From: Mycolicibacterium sphagni
GTDB taxonomy: Bacteria > Actinomycetota > Actinomycetes > Mycobacteriales > Mycobacteriaceae
Length of the DNA: 64,000 nucleotides
Direction of reading: 5' to 3'
Assembly: GCF_013337765.1 (NCBI RefSeq)
Contig: NZ_VBSB01000037.1
Location: forward strand, 1-64,000
Shown: one piece after another, positions 35,809-44,754 of the stretch
How the letters are laid out: each line of letters begins with the position of its first letter
Position numbering within the stretch: position 1 is the stretch's first letter
Made by a program: the position numbers and the translations under genes
The notes under the pieces: model-generated
The model's input: only the letters and a program-made list of their open reading frames with translations
Database searches by the model: none
Told to the model about the DNA's origin: nothing

Positions 35809-37373
35809 GAGATCACCTCGTCACCGGCGACGGTGCCGATCTTGTAGGCGTCCAGGGAACGCATCGGGGCGACCGGCAGGTCCAGGACCAGCGCGTCGCC
35901 GGCCACGCGTGGTTGTGGTGTTCCGGTTCCGGCGGCCAGGATGGACCGCACGTCAGCGGCCCGGAACCGGCGAAATGCCACTGCCCGATGCAGGGCGGCG
36001 ACCAACGCCTGCTCACCGTGGGCGGCTCCCAGAGCGAGCAGGATCTCCAACTCTGATCCCAGGCGGGTGTTGCCGATCGCGGCAGCCCCGACCAGGAACG
36101 CTGCAGCGTCGGCACCGAGGTCGCAGAACTGCCTCTCCACGCTGGTCTTGGGTCGTGGTCCTCGACTCGGCGCCGGCCGGGGGCCGTCGTAGTGAGCGTC
36201 GAGGATCGAGGCACTGCCCGGTGCGACCAGTTCGTGTTCGGCCACGATCATCCCCGTCGAGGGCTCCACCAGGCAGACTGCGCCGTGATCGAGCACGACG
36301 GCTACCGTGGCGCCGATCAGCCGGGTGGGCACCGAGTAGCGGGCCGAGCCGTAGCGGACACAGGACAGTCGGTCGACCTTGCGCAACACTGACGCTGCCC
36401 CGATCTGCAAGCGCAACGACGGCAGTGGTTGCAGCAGTTCACGTTCGGTGAGCAAACGTTCATTGGGGACCGCCGCGATTTCGGAGTGCACCACGGCGTT
36501 GACTTCCGTGCACCATGCTGCGGCCGCGGCATTGGCCATTCGCAGATCGACCGCGGTGCCGGCCACGGCCGCCTCGGTCAGCAGTGGCACCGCCAGATCG
36601 CGTTGGGCATACCCGCACAGGTTCTCCACGATGCCCTTGGACTGCGGGTCATTGGCGTGGCAGAAATCCGGGGCGAATCCATAGTGCCCGGCCAGCCGGA
36701 CGTAGTCCGGGGTCGGCACGACGACATTGGCGACCACACCGCCTTTAAGACAGGCCATCCGGTCGGCCAACACCCGTACGGGAACCCCGCCAATCGCAGC
36801 CAGTGCTTCGGCGATCAACGCCAGCGTTGTCGAGGCCTTCTGGTCGGTGGCGAACCGGACGAAGCGCCACCGGGAGAACGCCAGCACCGCGCAGAACAAG
36901 AACAACCCTGGTGCGGCTTGCGCCCAGTCGATGACCAGGTACTGTCCCGGTGACCACACCGCCGGGCGGCGGCCGCGGTGATTGTTGCTACGCCACAAAG
37001 CTTTCGACTCGGCGACCAAACGCCGGAAGTTGCGCGGGGAGCCTTCGTATCCCGCGGTGCGGGCGATCGGTAGCAGACGTTTGGCCGAGATCCGGGCTTG
37101 CGACTTCTCGACGCGTTCGGCGACCAACTCGGCCACCGCGTCGTAGTTGCGTGCCCGCGGCGCCCGTGGCGGGGGCGCCACCCCGGCCTGCTCGGCCACG
37201 AATTTGTCCATGTGGCGTTTGACGGTCTTGGCAGTAGTGCCGCACTGATCGGCAGCGCCTCGGTAAGACCCGAGCTGTTGATAGGCCGAAATGATGTCCA
37301 TGTGGTCCTTCGCAGATTTCAATGGAACTCCCCGGTGGTGACGATGAGTGGTTGGCACCTTCACCGTCACCAT
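35805..37373 (-). CDS. istA: IS21-family transposase IstA
   Basis: A 522-residue DDE transposase. It has an N-terminal helix-turn-helix (YRGAADQCGTTAKTVKRHM), the catalytic domain with Asp in YLVIDWAQ, Asp in VRVLADRMACL and Glu in SKGIVENL, and a C-terminal beta-barrel region. The length is normal. It appears intact, but its helper IstB is disrupted, so transposition would need IstB from another copy. Confidence 0.88.
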   Translation of the reverse strand: MVTVKVPTTHRHHRGVPLKSAKDHMDIISAYQQLGSYRGAADQCGTTAKTVKRHMDKFVAEQAGVAPPPRAPRARNYDAVAELVAERVEKSQARISAKRLLPIARTAGYEGSPRNFRRLVAESKALWRSNNHRGRRPAVWSPGQYLVIDWAQAAPGLFLFCAVLAFSRWRFVRFATDQKASTTLALIAEALAAIGGVPVRVLADRMACLKGGVVANVVVPTPDYVRLAGHYGFAPDFCHANDPQSKGIVENLCGYAQRDLAVPLLTEAAVAGTAVDLRMANAAAAAWCTEVNAVVHSEIAAVPNERLLTERELLQPLPSLRLQIGAASVLRKVDRLSCVRYGSARYSVPTRLIGATVAVVLDHGAVCLVEPSTGMIVAEHELVAPGSASILDAHYDGPRPAPSRGPRPKTSVERQFCDLGADAAAFLVGAAAIGNTRLGSELEILLALGAAHGEQALVAALHRAVAFRRFRAADVRSILAAGTGTPQPRVAGDALVLDLPVAPMRSLDAYKIGTVAGDEVIS

Positions 37374-37408
37374 CGGGGCCCGCAGCTCCTGATCGACACG
37401 ACGAACAC

Positions 37409-37480
37409 GGGGTGGGGACTTTTATCTGGCCACCAGCGGGGACCTCCACTTGGCCACCAGTGGGGACTTTTTCATGGCCA
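37409..37480. repeat. right terminal repeats of IS21 element
   Basis: Three tandem units, each ending in TGGCCA with a GGGGAC block between. The inner 48 bases are the inverted copy of the left end. The outermost unit abuts the mftG remnant. Confidence 0.85.
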
Positions 37481-37930
37481 CGGACAGATGTCGGTGCAGC
37501 GCTGCACCGGGATGGGCCCACTGCCGCCGCGCATCGGGCCCTTGGAATCCCGATCTGTCTCGATTGCCCGGATGCTTGAGCACCTCGGGCCAGTCCCATC
37601 CCGGCAGTCGCCAGCGGGCGAAGTCCGCAGATATAAGCGCGACAGAAGTATCCACCGCTGACTCCCCCGAGCCACCGACGACCGCTCCTCGGGCGAGGTT
37701 CGCTCGGCGAGAGGGGGTGCCGGGTCAGCGAGGTATGGTAGTGCCGCGCCACTCGGCTCCGAGGCCGATCGGTAGGGTGAATCCCTTCTACGTGAGGTCG
37801 ATGGTCAGCGGGCCGGAGAGGCCAGGTCGTTGCTCGAGCGGGGCGAGGTGACATCCAGGATCCTGTGAAAGCGTTCTGCCAGCACGCTGCCTGCGCCGCC
37901 GATAATCACGTCGCTGCGTCGGATTTCCCG
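37481..37930 (-). pseudogene. mftG: truncated, frameshifted mftG (GMC oxidoreductase)
   Basis: Immediately after mftF, minus-strand pieces in three frames match consecutive parts of a GMC oxidoreductase N terminus. These are a degenerate FAD fold (DVIIGGAGSVLAERF), the family segment GGVSGGYFCR, then DFARWRLPGWDWPEVLKH, then RAIETDRDSKGPMRGGSGP. The series stops at the IS21 right end, so only about the first 150 residues survive, with several frameshifts. MftG feeds mycofactocinol electrons to the respiratory chain; this copy is dead. Its order after mftF is the canonical one. Confidence 0.72.
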
Positions 37931-39346
37931 TCAACGGCGCAACTGGGGCTTGAGCGGACCCAGTGTTCGCTCGCGGATTACGCCCCACCACAAGCCGGTA
38001 CCGTAGGCAATGTCGTCAAATCGCCGCAACACGAGGTAGGGCAACAAACCGAGGCGCTCAGTGTGCGCGTTCGCGACGCGACGCCGACTAGCCCAGTCCA
38101 CGATTCCGTCGGTTAGCGCGGCGACAACGACGACGCGTCGACATCGTTTCGAGACGATCGCCGCGACCAGCGAGACCGGCCAATAGTGTCGGCACACCGC
38201 CGACGCCAGTCGTAGTCCCGCTCCAATGATCCCTTCGGCCGCGATGACCGCGAGGTCCCCCCGTCCCAACCCGACACCGTCGAACGTCGCGGTTAGCCGT
38301 CGGACTCCGATGGCTGCGATCAGCACCGCAAACACAGCGCCGGACCGCGGGCGTGCGGCAAGCAGTATCCAGACGGCCAGCATCCGCCCCGATAGCATCA
38401 GAGGTGCGATCTTGTCGGGATGGCGAATGGACAACGGGGCGGCCGAGGTGCCGTAAAAAGCCCTGCGTGCCAACCATTTCCGTAAGGAGACCCGATGGTC
38501 ATGGGCCACCAAGGCGCTCGGCACGTACCGCAGGCGGGCGCCACTGTCGACCAACCGCCAACACAGGTCGACATCTTCGCCCGAATTCAGCGCTTCATCG
38601 AATCCGCCAAGCTCGACGAGAACCGCCCGCCGGACCACCATCGCCGCACTGGGGACATACGACACCGAACTGTAAGGAATAACAGGGGATTCGCGCGCGC
38701 CGAGGTCAAGCGATGAACGAACCGCCTCGTAACGCGCGATTGCACTTCCACCACACGACAGAGCCTCTACCCGGGGCGCCACCAATGCGACAACTGGGTC
38801 CGAGAAATGCGCCAGGACTTGGTCGAGCCACCCCGGACGCGGGACCACGTCAGAGTCGAGGAATGCCACGTACTCGGTCTGACATGTGGCCAGGCCCGTA
38901 TTGCGCGCCGCAGCCGGCCCTCTGCTGCGACGATGCCGCTCGACCGTCACGTCGGCGTGCAGCTCGCCAAGATCGACACCGTCGACGACTTGCGTCGACG
39001 CATCGTCGACCACGACCACGGCAAGACCACTCAACATCGGAAGGAGTCGGCGAAGCCCATTCAAGTTGTCGCGCACCGGGATCACGACGGTGACGTCATG
39101 AAGCGACGGACCGACCGCGGGACGGGGATGAGCGACTACCGCATCAAGGAGCGTGCGAGCGAGCTGCGCAGACACCACGTCCCGCACGTGCACATATCCA
39201 TTGTCGAGTAGTGACTGCGCTTTCGGACTGAGCCGCAGTAGCCGGGTCGGCGCGCCGCCGAGTAGTGCCGCGCCGTTGCACAGAACCCGCACCCGCGGGT
39301 CGAGTTGCACCGCGAAGCCATCCGGCAGCCGCGAACCGCACATCAT
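37931..39346 (-). CDS. mftF: mycofactocin glycosyltransferase MftF
   Basis: A 471-residue GT2-family enzyme. It opens with the MftF-type RLPDGFAVQLDPRVRVL. The nucleotide-binding part has VTVVIPVRDN and the metal-binding DSD at 164-166 (AFLDSDVVPRPGW), then GGFDEALNSGEDVDLCWR. Hydrophobic segments in the C-terminal third anchor it to the membrane. MftF adds a beta-1,4-glucose chain to pre-mycofactocin. It lies on the opposite strand from mftABCD and 8 kb away, unlike the usual single operon. It looks intact. Confidence 0.88.
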   Translation of the reverse strand: MMCGSRLPDGFAVQLDPRVRVLCNGAALLGGAPTRLLRLSPKAQSLLDNGYVHVRDVVSAQLARTLLDAVVAHPRPAVGPSLHDVTVVIPVRDNLNGLRRLLPMLSGLAVVVVDDASTQVVDGVDLGELHADVTVERHRRSRGPAAARNTGLATCQTEYVAFLDSDVVPRPGWLDQVLAHFSDPVVALVAPRVEALSCGGSAIARYEAVRSSLDLGARESPVIPYSSVSYVPSAAMVVRRAVLVELGGFDEALNSGEDVDLCWRLVDSGARLRYVPSALVAHDHRVSLRKWLARRAFYGTSAAPLSIRHPDKIAPLMLSGRMLAVWILLAARPRSGAVFAVLIAAIGVRRLTATFDGVGLGRGDLAVIAAEGIIGAGLRLASAVCRHYWPVSLVAAIVSKRCRRVVVVAALTDGIVDWASRRRVANAHTERLGLLPYLVLRRFDDIAYGTGLWWGVIRERTLGPLKPQLRR

Positions 39347-39471
39347 CGTCCCTTCACATCTGATCTTTGCCGAGGACCGCCGTCGGCGCTGGCGACCACC
39401 GGAAGCTCCTGCGAATTTGTTGACTCATGCGAAGCGTACTGGTCGACCGCCCGGGACTTCCTCAGCATGGG

Positions 39472-40394
39472 TCACTGCGCGACGACGGTAATCGGCGCGG
39501 TATGAAGCTGACCGTCGGTTTGGAACTGGATGAAGATGCGGTACAAGCCTTTGGCGGGGAAATCGGCGTTCACCATGGGGGCACTGTCGCGGGGCCCCGC
39601 TCCGGGCGGCGGGGCCTGCGGATGCATGTGCACCACCTGGAGGTCCCCCTCGTGGAAGGCAGTGAGGTGAGCGACGGTACCGAGGTACAGATCCAAATCT
39701 GTGACGGGCGAGCCGTTCCGGGTTATCCGCAAGGTCAGCATCGTGGGCTGGCCGGCGACGGGATCGCCGTCCACCGCGACGTCGTAGTCATCGATGCGGC
39801 TGTCGGCCGTCGGTGCCGGTGGGAGTTCAGCGGTGTAAGGCCCCGGAACTTCGAAGTCGGTTCCGAGTACGAGGTGGTGTAGTCGGGATTGCTCGTCGAT
39901 CGCCGCGAACTCGGTCACCAAACGGTAAGGACCCGGTCGGCTTACGGTGAAGGGCGCCGACCAGGTACCATCTGCAGCCATATCAGGGTGTAGGTGATAG
40001 AAGTCGGCGAGGTCCCGGCGGACGACGTAGACGTGCATCAGCTTTTCTTGTGCGAGCTGAAACCGGGTTTGCGGCGCGCCGGAAGTGCTGGCGATCCGCA
40101 TCCACACTTCTCCGCCCGCCTGGCCCGCCGCCGTCGGTGTCTGGATCAACTGAAGCGAAAACCCATCCTGAGTATCCAATACGCCGTGCCCCGTCCCGCC
40201 GTGGACATGGCCGGCGCCGGCAGCCGCCGAGACCCGGCTGGCGCCGGCGGAGTGGCCGCGCCGGGATGATGGCCCTGGTGTTGTCCGCTGCAAGAGGACG
40301 CGACCACGACGGCCGCGGTTAGTGTCATCGCTCTGATTGTCGCCAGCCAAGGCCAGGCTGATCCAGAAACAAAGCTGGCTTTAATGCGAGTCAT
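39472..40394 (-). pseudogene. copper/metal-binding-type lipoprotein, frameshifted
   Basis: A signal peptide with lipobox (AMTLTAAVVVASSC, then SGQHQGHH) starts from ATG 40394 in one frame. The mature protein continues in another frame from about AGHVHGGTGHG to the stop at 39472. The frame change must fall in the GC-rich linker near 40,200-40,260. The mature part has two His-containing beta domains (YHLHPDM and VVHMHPQ) resembling YtkA-like/CopC-type extracellular metal proteins. Without the frameshift it would be about 305 residues. A sequencing error is possible. A role in copper supply to HmoCAB is inferred. Confidence 0.55.
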
Positions 40395-40685
40395 CGCCCC
40401 TCTCTCAGTTTCACGCCGCGCGAAGGAACTTCCAGCAACTACCAGCAGTTAGTCGGATGGCGTTGCCGCAAAGTTCCGCCCCTGATCGAGAGCCGGGCAG
40501 AGCGCCGCGCCGCCGAGTCACAGGATCTCTCGGCGGCTCTCGCGAGGCAATCCGGCGACTCGATACGCGACGGAAACCGAAGGAGCCCAACGGATGACTG
40601 ACACACCATCACCGTGCGGCCGATCCACTCCATACCTTGAGGCCGTGACCGACGGACTCCCAGCCGAGACGTGCCGGCCGACGGC

Positions 40686-41411
40686 CTATGCAGCAGAGCC
40701 ACCTCGTGGTGACCGGCGTGAACGTCCCGAGCTCCTTCGGGAGGAGTCAGTGTCCAGGACCGAGCTGTTATCCGGTTCAAGGGTGTCCGCACCGATGGGA
40801 GCGGGATGGGATGTGCCTGTGCCCCGCCACACCAGCAGAGCCAGGATTGCGCCAATCAGCACCGGCAGATGGCTCAATTCGCGTAGCGGACTGACGATTC
40901 CCTTCGCCGCATCAGTGACGACGTACACCGCCAGCACGCATGTGTAGGTAATGAGCACGCCGACCAAACCGGCAGCGGCGCTGGGCAATAGGCCGGCAAT
41001 GACCATAGCGGCCCCGATGGCGATCGACCAGGCCGTGGACTCACCGAATAGGTGGATCCCGGTGAGATCGCTGCGCGCGACGGGTACTGCCGTCGTCTGA
41101 GTAACGGTGAGCACCAGGTACAAGACGCCGACGAGCGCCAGCGACCACCGCGCCCACAGCACGATCTGCGGGGCCCTGCCGCGTGGCCGGTTCTCGGCGG
41201 TTTGCTCGACAACAGCTGCGGCCGAGCGGCTGCGGAGGCCGCCCGCGCGGCCTAGATTCTGCAGGGACTGTGCGTTACCGACAGCGCGTGTGTACCACAG
41301 ACGGCAGTCAGAGCAGCCGACAAGGTGCTTGTCGACCGACCGAACCGACGCCGGCTCGCGCTCTCCATCGATTCGCGCCGACAGGGCCTCGCGGGCGAGC
41401 CTGCAGTTCAT
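40686..41411 (-). CDS. zf-HC2 anti-sigma-like membrane protein
   Basis: A 241-residue protein from the ATG at 41411. It begins with a zinc anti-sigma-type module (CRLAREALSARIDGE, then HLVGCSDC, the HxxxCxxC motif) and continues with about four to five hydrophobic segments (VLYLVLTVTQ, WSIAIGAAMVIAGLL, GVLITYTCVLAVYVV, LPVLIGAILALLVW). It may hold an ECF sigma factor at the membrane; the SigC-like factor at 50.2 kb is the only candidate in view. The frame extends upstream to 41531, but the conserved part starts here. Confidence 0.65.
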   Translation of the reverse strand: MNCRLAREALSARIDGEREPASVRSVDKHLVGCSDCRLWYTRAVGNAQSLQNLGRAGGLRSRSAAAVVEQTAENRPRGRAPQIVLWARWSLALVGVLYLVLTVTQTTAVPVARSDLTGIHLFGESTAWSIAIGAAMVIAGLLPSAAAGLVGVLITYTCVLAVYVVTDAAKGIVSPLRELSHLPVLIGAILALLVWRGTGTSHPAPIGADTLEPDNSSVLDTDSSRRSSGRSRRSPRGGSAA

Positions 41412-41555
41412 CTGACCATGGTGGCTCATCGCGCGTGCTAACGCGACCGGCGAGTAGACCCGGCCAGGGATTTGTTGAAGCCTCGCCCACCGAAAAATCG
41501 AACCTCGATATAGACCCATGTCGCGCCGCACTCATCGGGAAGGCGATTTGTCACC

Positions 41556-41924
41556 CTAATTGCGACGCCGACTTATTCCGACGCGGCACGGTACCCAGGC
41601 CGATGACGACCGGTCGTCCCCCACGGGGGCATCGACGACCGCACCGGTGTCTGGGGCGAAGATGGCAGCGATGCTCGCCGCGGAGGTCGGTTGGACAACA
41701 ACCTCGATCACGCCACCGGATGCCGAACCGTCGTGCTTTCCACCGAGTCTGAGGCGTACAGAAATCGGTCCGTTGCCATTTCGGCTCAGCGTCATCCAAC
41801 CGTCGACAATGCCAGGAATGGCCGACCCATCGGGGTTATACCCGCCTCGGGCACGCGTGATCTGAGCGGCTGACCCCCGTGCGGCCGGCTGCCGCCCGGA
41901 GCGCGCGGCCCGAGGTGCCGGCAT
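41556..41924 (-). CDS. hypothetical protein coupled to DUF4242 gene
   Basis: A 122-residue frame whose ATG shares bases with the DUF4242 stop (TAATG), a common sign of translational coupling. The central part (IPGIVDGWMTLSRNGNGPIS and VRLRLGGKHDG) looks like a beta-rich small domain. The first 25 residues are Arg/Ala-rich and less convincing. No family is recognised. It may be spurious. Confidence 0.35.
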   Translation of the reverse strand: MPAPRAARSGRQPAARGSAAQITRARGGYNPDGSAIPGIVDGWMTLSRNGNGPISVRLRLGGKHDGSASGGVIEVVVQPTSAASIAAIFAPDTGAVVDAPVGDDRSSSAWVPCRVGISRRRN

Positions 41925-42196
41925 TAGCGACCGCTGCTCGTCGGGTCGATGATCCGACGCACTTCGGAAACTTTGTCTGCGGGAAAACCACCACGACGTG
42001 CGTGTTCGATCACACGGTCCTGATCCGGGGCGACGTAAACGCAATACAGTTTGTCGTCGACGACATAGCTTTCCTGCCATTGCACTTCTGGCATGTCGTC
42101 GAGGACCTCGTTTGATTTGGCGCTGATCTCGCGCACCTCGTCCTCAGTCCACTGCCCGGCGCCGGGCACCGTGCGTTCGATGATGTACTTGGGCAT
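41924..42196 (-). CDS. DUF4242 (SCO4226-like) small protein
   Basis: A 90-residue ferredoxin-like-fold protein of the DUF4242 family, beginning MPKYIIERTVPGAGQWTEDE and containing the WQESYVVDDKLYCVYVAPD pattern. Family members bind nickel or act as small dimeric domains of unknown role. It follows mmoZ by 63 bases on the same strand and may be part of the monooxygenase operon. Function is unknown. Confidence 0.75.
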   Translation of the reverse strand: MPKYIIERTVPGAGQWTEDEVREISAKSNEVLDDMPEVQWQESYVVDDKLYCVYVAPDQDRVIEHARRGGFPADKVSEVRRIIDPTSSGR

Positions 42197-42259
42197 AATG
42201 GGCCTACCGTTCCATTGTTGTGCTGCTTCGATGCGCGGACGCCGGATGGTGCCAGATCG

Positions 42260-42826
42260 TCACTGGCCGGGTGGCGTCGCGTGGACCACCACACCCCGCT
42301 CCTCCCGCAGCTCGCCGAGGGATTTGCCGTACCAGTCGACCGTACGGGTTTTCATCAGCTTCTCACTGAGGTCACGCTCGGTGGGCAGAAAGAGATTGGC
42401 CGGCATGACCGGCGGCTTATATTTCGACCTGAACTCGTCATTGATGCGCTCGATCTCCCCGTAATCGTCACCAGCGGCGGCGACGCGTCCCGCGACGTCG
42501 GTGCACACATGCCGCGCGTCTTCACCGGTCAGCGTCCGGGTGCGAAACTCCTCGTCGGTCATCGACTGCAGGCGCAGCACCGCGACCCGCTCCTCAAGCC
42601 GGGCCTCTATCCAGAGGCTGTCCTGGTCTTCGCTGCCCCATCGGTCCGACCGATAATTCATCAGCGTCGCCACCGCGTCATCGAGATCCGACAGCGATTC
42701 AGCCCGGGCCGCCCAATCCGACCGCAGTGCCGTATTGCCGTAGGGCGAGGGCTCCAACCGGAATTCGGCGCCGACCGATTCCTGGCCGCGGGCCCGCCGT
42801 CGTCCCGACCGTGTTTCGTCAGCCAT
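42260..42826 (-). CDS. mmoZ: SDIMO 2 hydroxylase gamma subunit (MmoZ-like)
   Basis: A 188-residue protein from an ATG preceded by an excellent GGAGGAAAG ribosome site. It is helical and charged, with SLWIEARLEERVAVLRLQSM and DFGEIERINDEFR-like segments typical of MmoZ, the gamma subunit that clamps the hydroxylase core. It overlaps the reductase stop by 8 bases. Presence of a gamma subunit separates this enzyme from SDIMO 1 and places it with the methane/butane (group 3) type. Its position last in the operon differs from methanotroph mmoXYBZDC. Confidence 0.75.
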   Translation of the reverse strand: MADETRSGRRRARGQESVGAEFRLEPSPYGNTALRSDWAARAESLSDLDDAVATLMNYRSDRWGSEDQDSLWIEARLEERVAVLRLQSMTDEEFRTRTLTGEDARHVCTDVAGRVAAAGDDYGEIERINDEFRSKYKPPVMPANLFLPTERDLSEKLMKTRTVDWYGKSLGELREERGVVVHATPPGQ

Positions 42827-43862
42827 TGCTTTCCTCCATTCTGCTGGGCACGAAGTCTTCATGGTGGCGCAATTCGCGCCCCACCCCTGCTACTTCGAGC
42901 ATTTGGTTTGTTGCCTCGATCATTTTCGGCGGACCGCAGTAGTAATATTCGAACTCCGACCCTCCCCTGCCCGATATGTACTCTTCGGCTACCGCTGTCG
43001 CAGTGCCAACACGGCCGGTCCAAGAATCATCGGGGTTGATGACACTGGAAATCACTTGCAGGTTAGGCAATCGCGCGCCCAAAGCCTTTAATTCCTCGCC
43101 ACCGAAGACGTCGCCCACGTTGGTGTTTCCGAAAATCAAAACCGCATGACGATCAGCATGATCGGTGGCCAGCTGCCGCAGCATCGCCAGCACCGGCGCC
43201 AGCCCGGTGCCGCCGGCGATAAACATAGGGGTGCGCTCATTGTCACGAAGTATGAATTTTCCTCGCGGTCCGTGCAGGGTCACCTGTTCACCCGGACTCG
43301 CGTCGCGGGCGATGTAGCTGGAGAATTCGCCGTCCGGATACACCCGGATGAAAAACTCGAGCCGTCTCGAGTCGTCCGAAACATTGGCCATCGAGAAGTC
43401 GCGACTGACACCGTTGGTCAGCGCGATCCGCACGAACTGACCTGGCAGATACCGGAGCGGCTCTTGCGCTCCCAAGGTCCGCACGACCACCCGCATCACC
43501 GTGTCCGACACCATCTCGATCTCGTCGAGGCTCCCCCGCCGTTCGGTCTCCTCGTACTGCTGGACCATCGAGAACGGGTAGTCGAATTCGATCTCCAAAT
43601 CCGACGCCGGACGCAGCCGGCACGCCAACACCAAACCCTCTTCCTCTTCGGCGGGGGACAGCGCGTAAACAGAATGCGACATTAGTCTGCTGTATTCCCC
43701 CTCGGCCAGAAAGCACTTGCAGGTCGAGCACACCCCCTCCCGGCATTCGCTCATCAGAATGAGCCCTTGCCGCAGCGCCGCGGAAATAACATCCTCATCG
43801 GGCTCGCAACTGATCGCGGCCTCGTGATCGTCGTCAAAAAACAGCTTTACACTAAAGGTCAT
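42819..43862 (-). CDS. mmoC: SDIMO 2 reductase (MmoC-like)
   Basis: A 347-residue reductase. The 2Fe-2S ferredoxin domain has Cys40, Cys45, Cys48 and Cys81 (CREGVCSTCKC ... LACR). The FAD domain has RDFSMANVSDD and the NAD domain FIAGGTGLAPVLAML and YYYCGPPKMI. It delivers NADH electrons to the hydroxylase. The ATG overlaps the mmoD-like stop by 4 bases. Length matches MmoC (about 350). Confidence 0.92.
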   Translation of the reverse strand: MTFSVKLFFDDDHEAAISCEPDEDVISAALRQGLILMSECREGVCSTCKCFLAEGEYSRLMSHSVYALSPAEEEEGLVLACRLRPASDLEIEFDYPFSMVQQYEETERRGSLDEIEMVSDTVMRVVVRTLGAQEPLRYLPGQFVRIALTNGVSRDFSMANVSDDSRRLEFFIRVYPDGEFSSYIARDASPGEQVTLHGPRGKFILRDNERTPMFIAGGTGLAPVLAMLRQLATDHADRHAVLIFGNTNVGDVFGGEELKALGARLPNLQVISSVINPDDSWTGRVGTATAVAEEYISGRGGSEFEYYYCGPPKMIEATNQMLEVAGVGRELRHHEDFVPSRMEESNG

Positions 43863-44209
43863 CGCATCCCCGTTCCGGCCGAATCGGTACTCTCCCCTGC
43901 CACGTTTCCTATCCGTCCTTGAAAATAGGCCAATATCTTCATGCCGGCCTCACATGCCGCTCGCTCAGTCAATGACACGCCGTTTTGTATCTCAGCGTCG
44001 CCACGGAAGATAAACCATTCCCAACACGGGAATGCCTCATCTACGACTACGGTGAATTCTTCGTCTTCGAATATGACCCGTTCCGTGTCGTCCACAATTG
44101 CTCCAACCCATCTCAGTGGACTGAACGCCGGAGGATCCCAAGCCCCCGGCCTACCGCTCCCCTCCGGCGCCCCGCATGTGATTGAGGTCGTCGGATTCGT
44201 CGTCGCCAC
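43859..44209 (-). CDS. mmoD: MmoD (OrfY)-like assembly/regulatory protein
   Basis: A 116-residue protein between the coupling protein and reductase. The C-terminal half (WEWFIFRGDAEIQNGVSLTE ... ILAYFQG) aligns well by eye with MmoD of methanotrophs (WRWVIVREERIVQEGCS). In methanotrophs MmoD is linked to hydroxylase assembly and to the copper switch between soluble and particulate enzymes. The start overlaps mmoB by 59 bases; a later GTG at 44095 would be too short for the family. mmoD is a hallmark of methane/butane-type clusters. Confidence 0.72.
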   Translation of the reverse strand: MATTNPTTSITCGAPEGSGRPGAWDPPAFSPLRWVGAIVDDTERVIFEDEEFTVVVDEAFPCWEWFIFRGDAEIQNGVSLTERAACEAGMKILAYFQGRIGNVAGESTDSAGTGMR

Positions 44210-44678
44210 CGCGTTGGAACCTGGGGAGCTCCTCCTCCAGGCCCATCATTTTCGTGGTCATCACGAACTTGTTTCCGTCGTTATACGCGCGACCGATGGT
44301 CGTCGTGACGTTCACCATGAAGTCGAAAACGTCGTATCGGTGCCCGATCAACGGCTCGATGACGTCGAGGTCAATCTCGAAGCCCTCGTCGTTTTCCAGC
44401 CGATAGAAGGTGCCCGCGTCTTCGACGATGAAAGAATCGTCCTCGGCGTACTCCTCCATCAGCTCGTCGACGACGATTTCGACTTCCGTGCTTTTCATCA
44501 AGCACAGCACGACGCGACGGGATTCAGCAACAGGAGCCGCCGCGCCTGCGCCATACATGCGGTCTTGCAACGCCTGAGGGTTGAAGTCTCTCGCGACGCG
44601 TTGGGCCGTGGTGATGGTCTGCAGCCCAGACTTCTTGTCGCCTGTCGAGGCTGTCACCTGCGGGTCATCTAAGGTCAT
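44151..44678 (-). CDS. mmoB: SDIMO 2 coupling protein (MmoB-like)
   Basis: A 175-residue regulatory protein. A long N-terminal tail (about 1-50), known in MmoB to order on the hydroxylase surface, precedes the conserved core VVLCLMKSTEVEIVVDELME, then FIVEDAGTFYRLENDEGFEIDL. It is longer than the SDIMO 1 coupling protein and carries an acidic C-terminal tail. The ATG at 44678 lies 76 bases after mmoY. It controls oxygen and substrate entry at the di-iron centre. Confidence 0.88.
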   Translation of the reverse strand: MTLDDPQVTASTGDKKSGLQTITTAQRVARDFNPQALQDRMYGAGAAAPVAESRRVVLCLMKSTEVEIVVDELMEEYAEDDSFIVEDAGTFYRLENDEGFEIDLDVIEPLIGHRYDVFDFMVNVTTTIGRAYNDGNKFVMTTKMMGLEEELPRFQRGGDDESDDLNHMRGAGGER

Positions 44679-44754
44679 TGCGCGCTCCGTAAAGGACGAC
44701 TGGAAGGATGTGCTGTCAGTTTGTTCGGTCGGGTCAAGGCGCTTCGGTGGCGAG

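Larger units (their letters stand above)
30977..37480 (-). mobile_element. IS21-family insertion sequence, interrupted by a Tn554-like element
   Basis: istA (35805-37373) and istB (split into 35431-35808 and 31037-31476) lie between terminal repeats. The left end (30977-31024) and the right end (37409-37456) are inverted copies that agree at 46 of 48 positions by eye. Each holds tandem TGGCCA...AGTCCCC units, as usual for IS21 elements. The right end has one further unit (to 37480) that the left end lacks. Without the 3959-base inner transposon the element would be about 2.5 kb, the normal size. Confidence 0.88.

Noticed and set aside
36988..37854. 288-residue minus-strand frame spanning the IS21 right end
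   Set aside because: It crosses the IS terminus and istA in a different frame. Only a short part (GGVSGGYFCR) is meaningful, and that belongs to the mftG remnant.
37481..37930. mftE (creatininase-type peptidase) downstream of mftF
   Set aside because: The residues match the GMC oxidoreductase N terminus (FAD fold, LPGWDWPEVL), not a creatininase; called mftG remnant.
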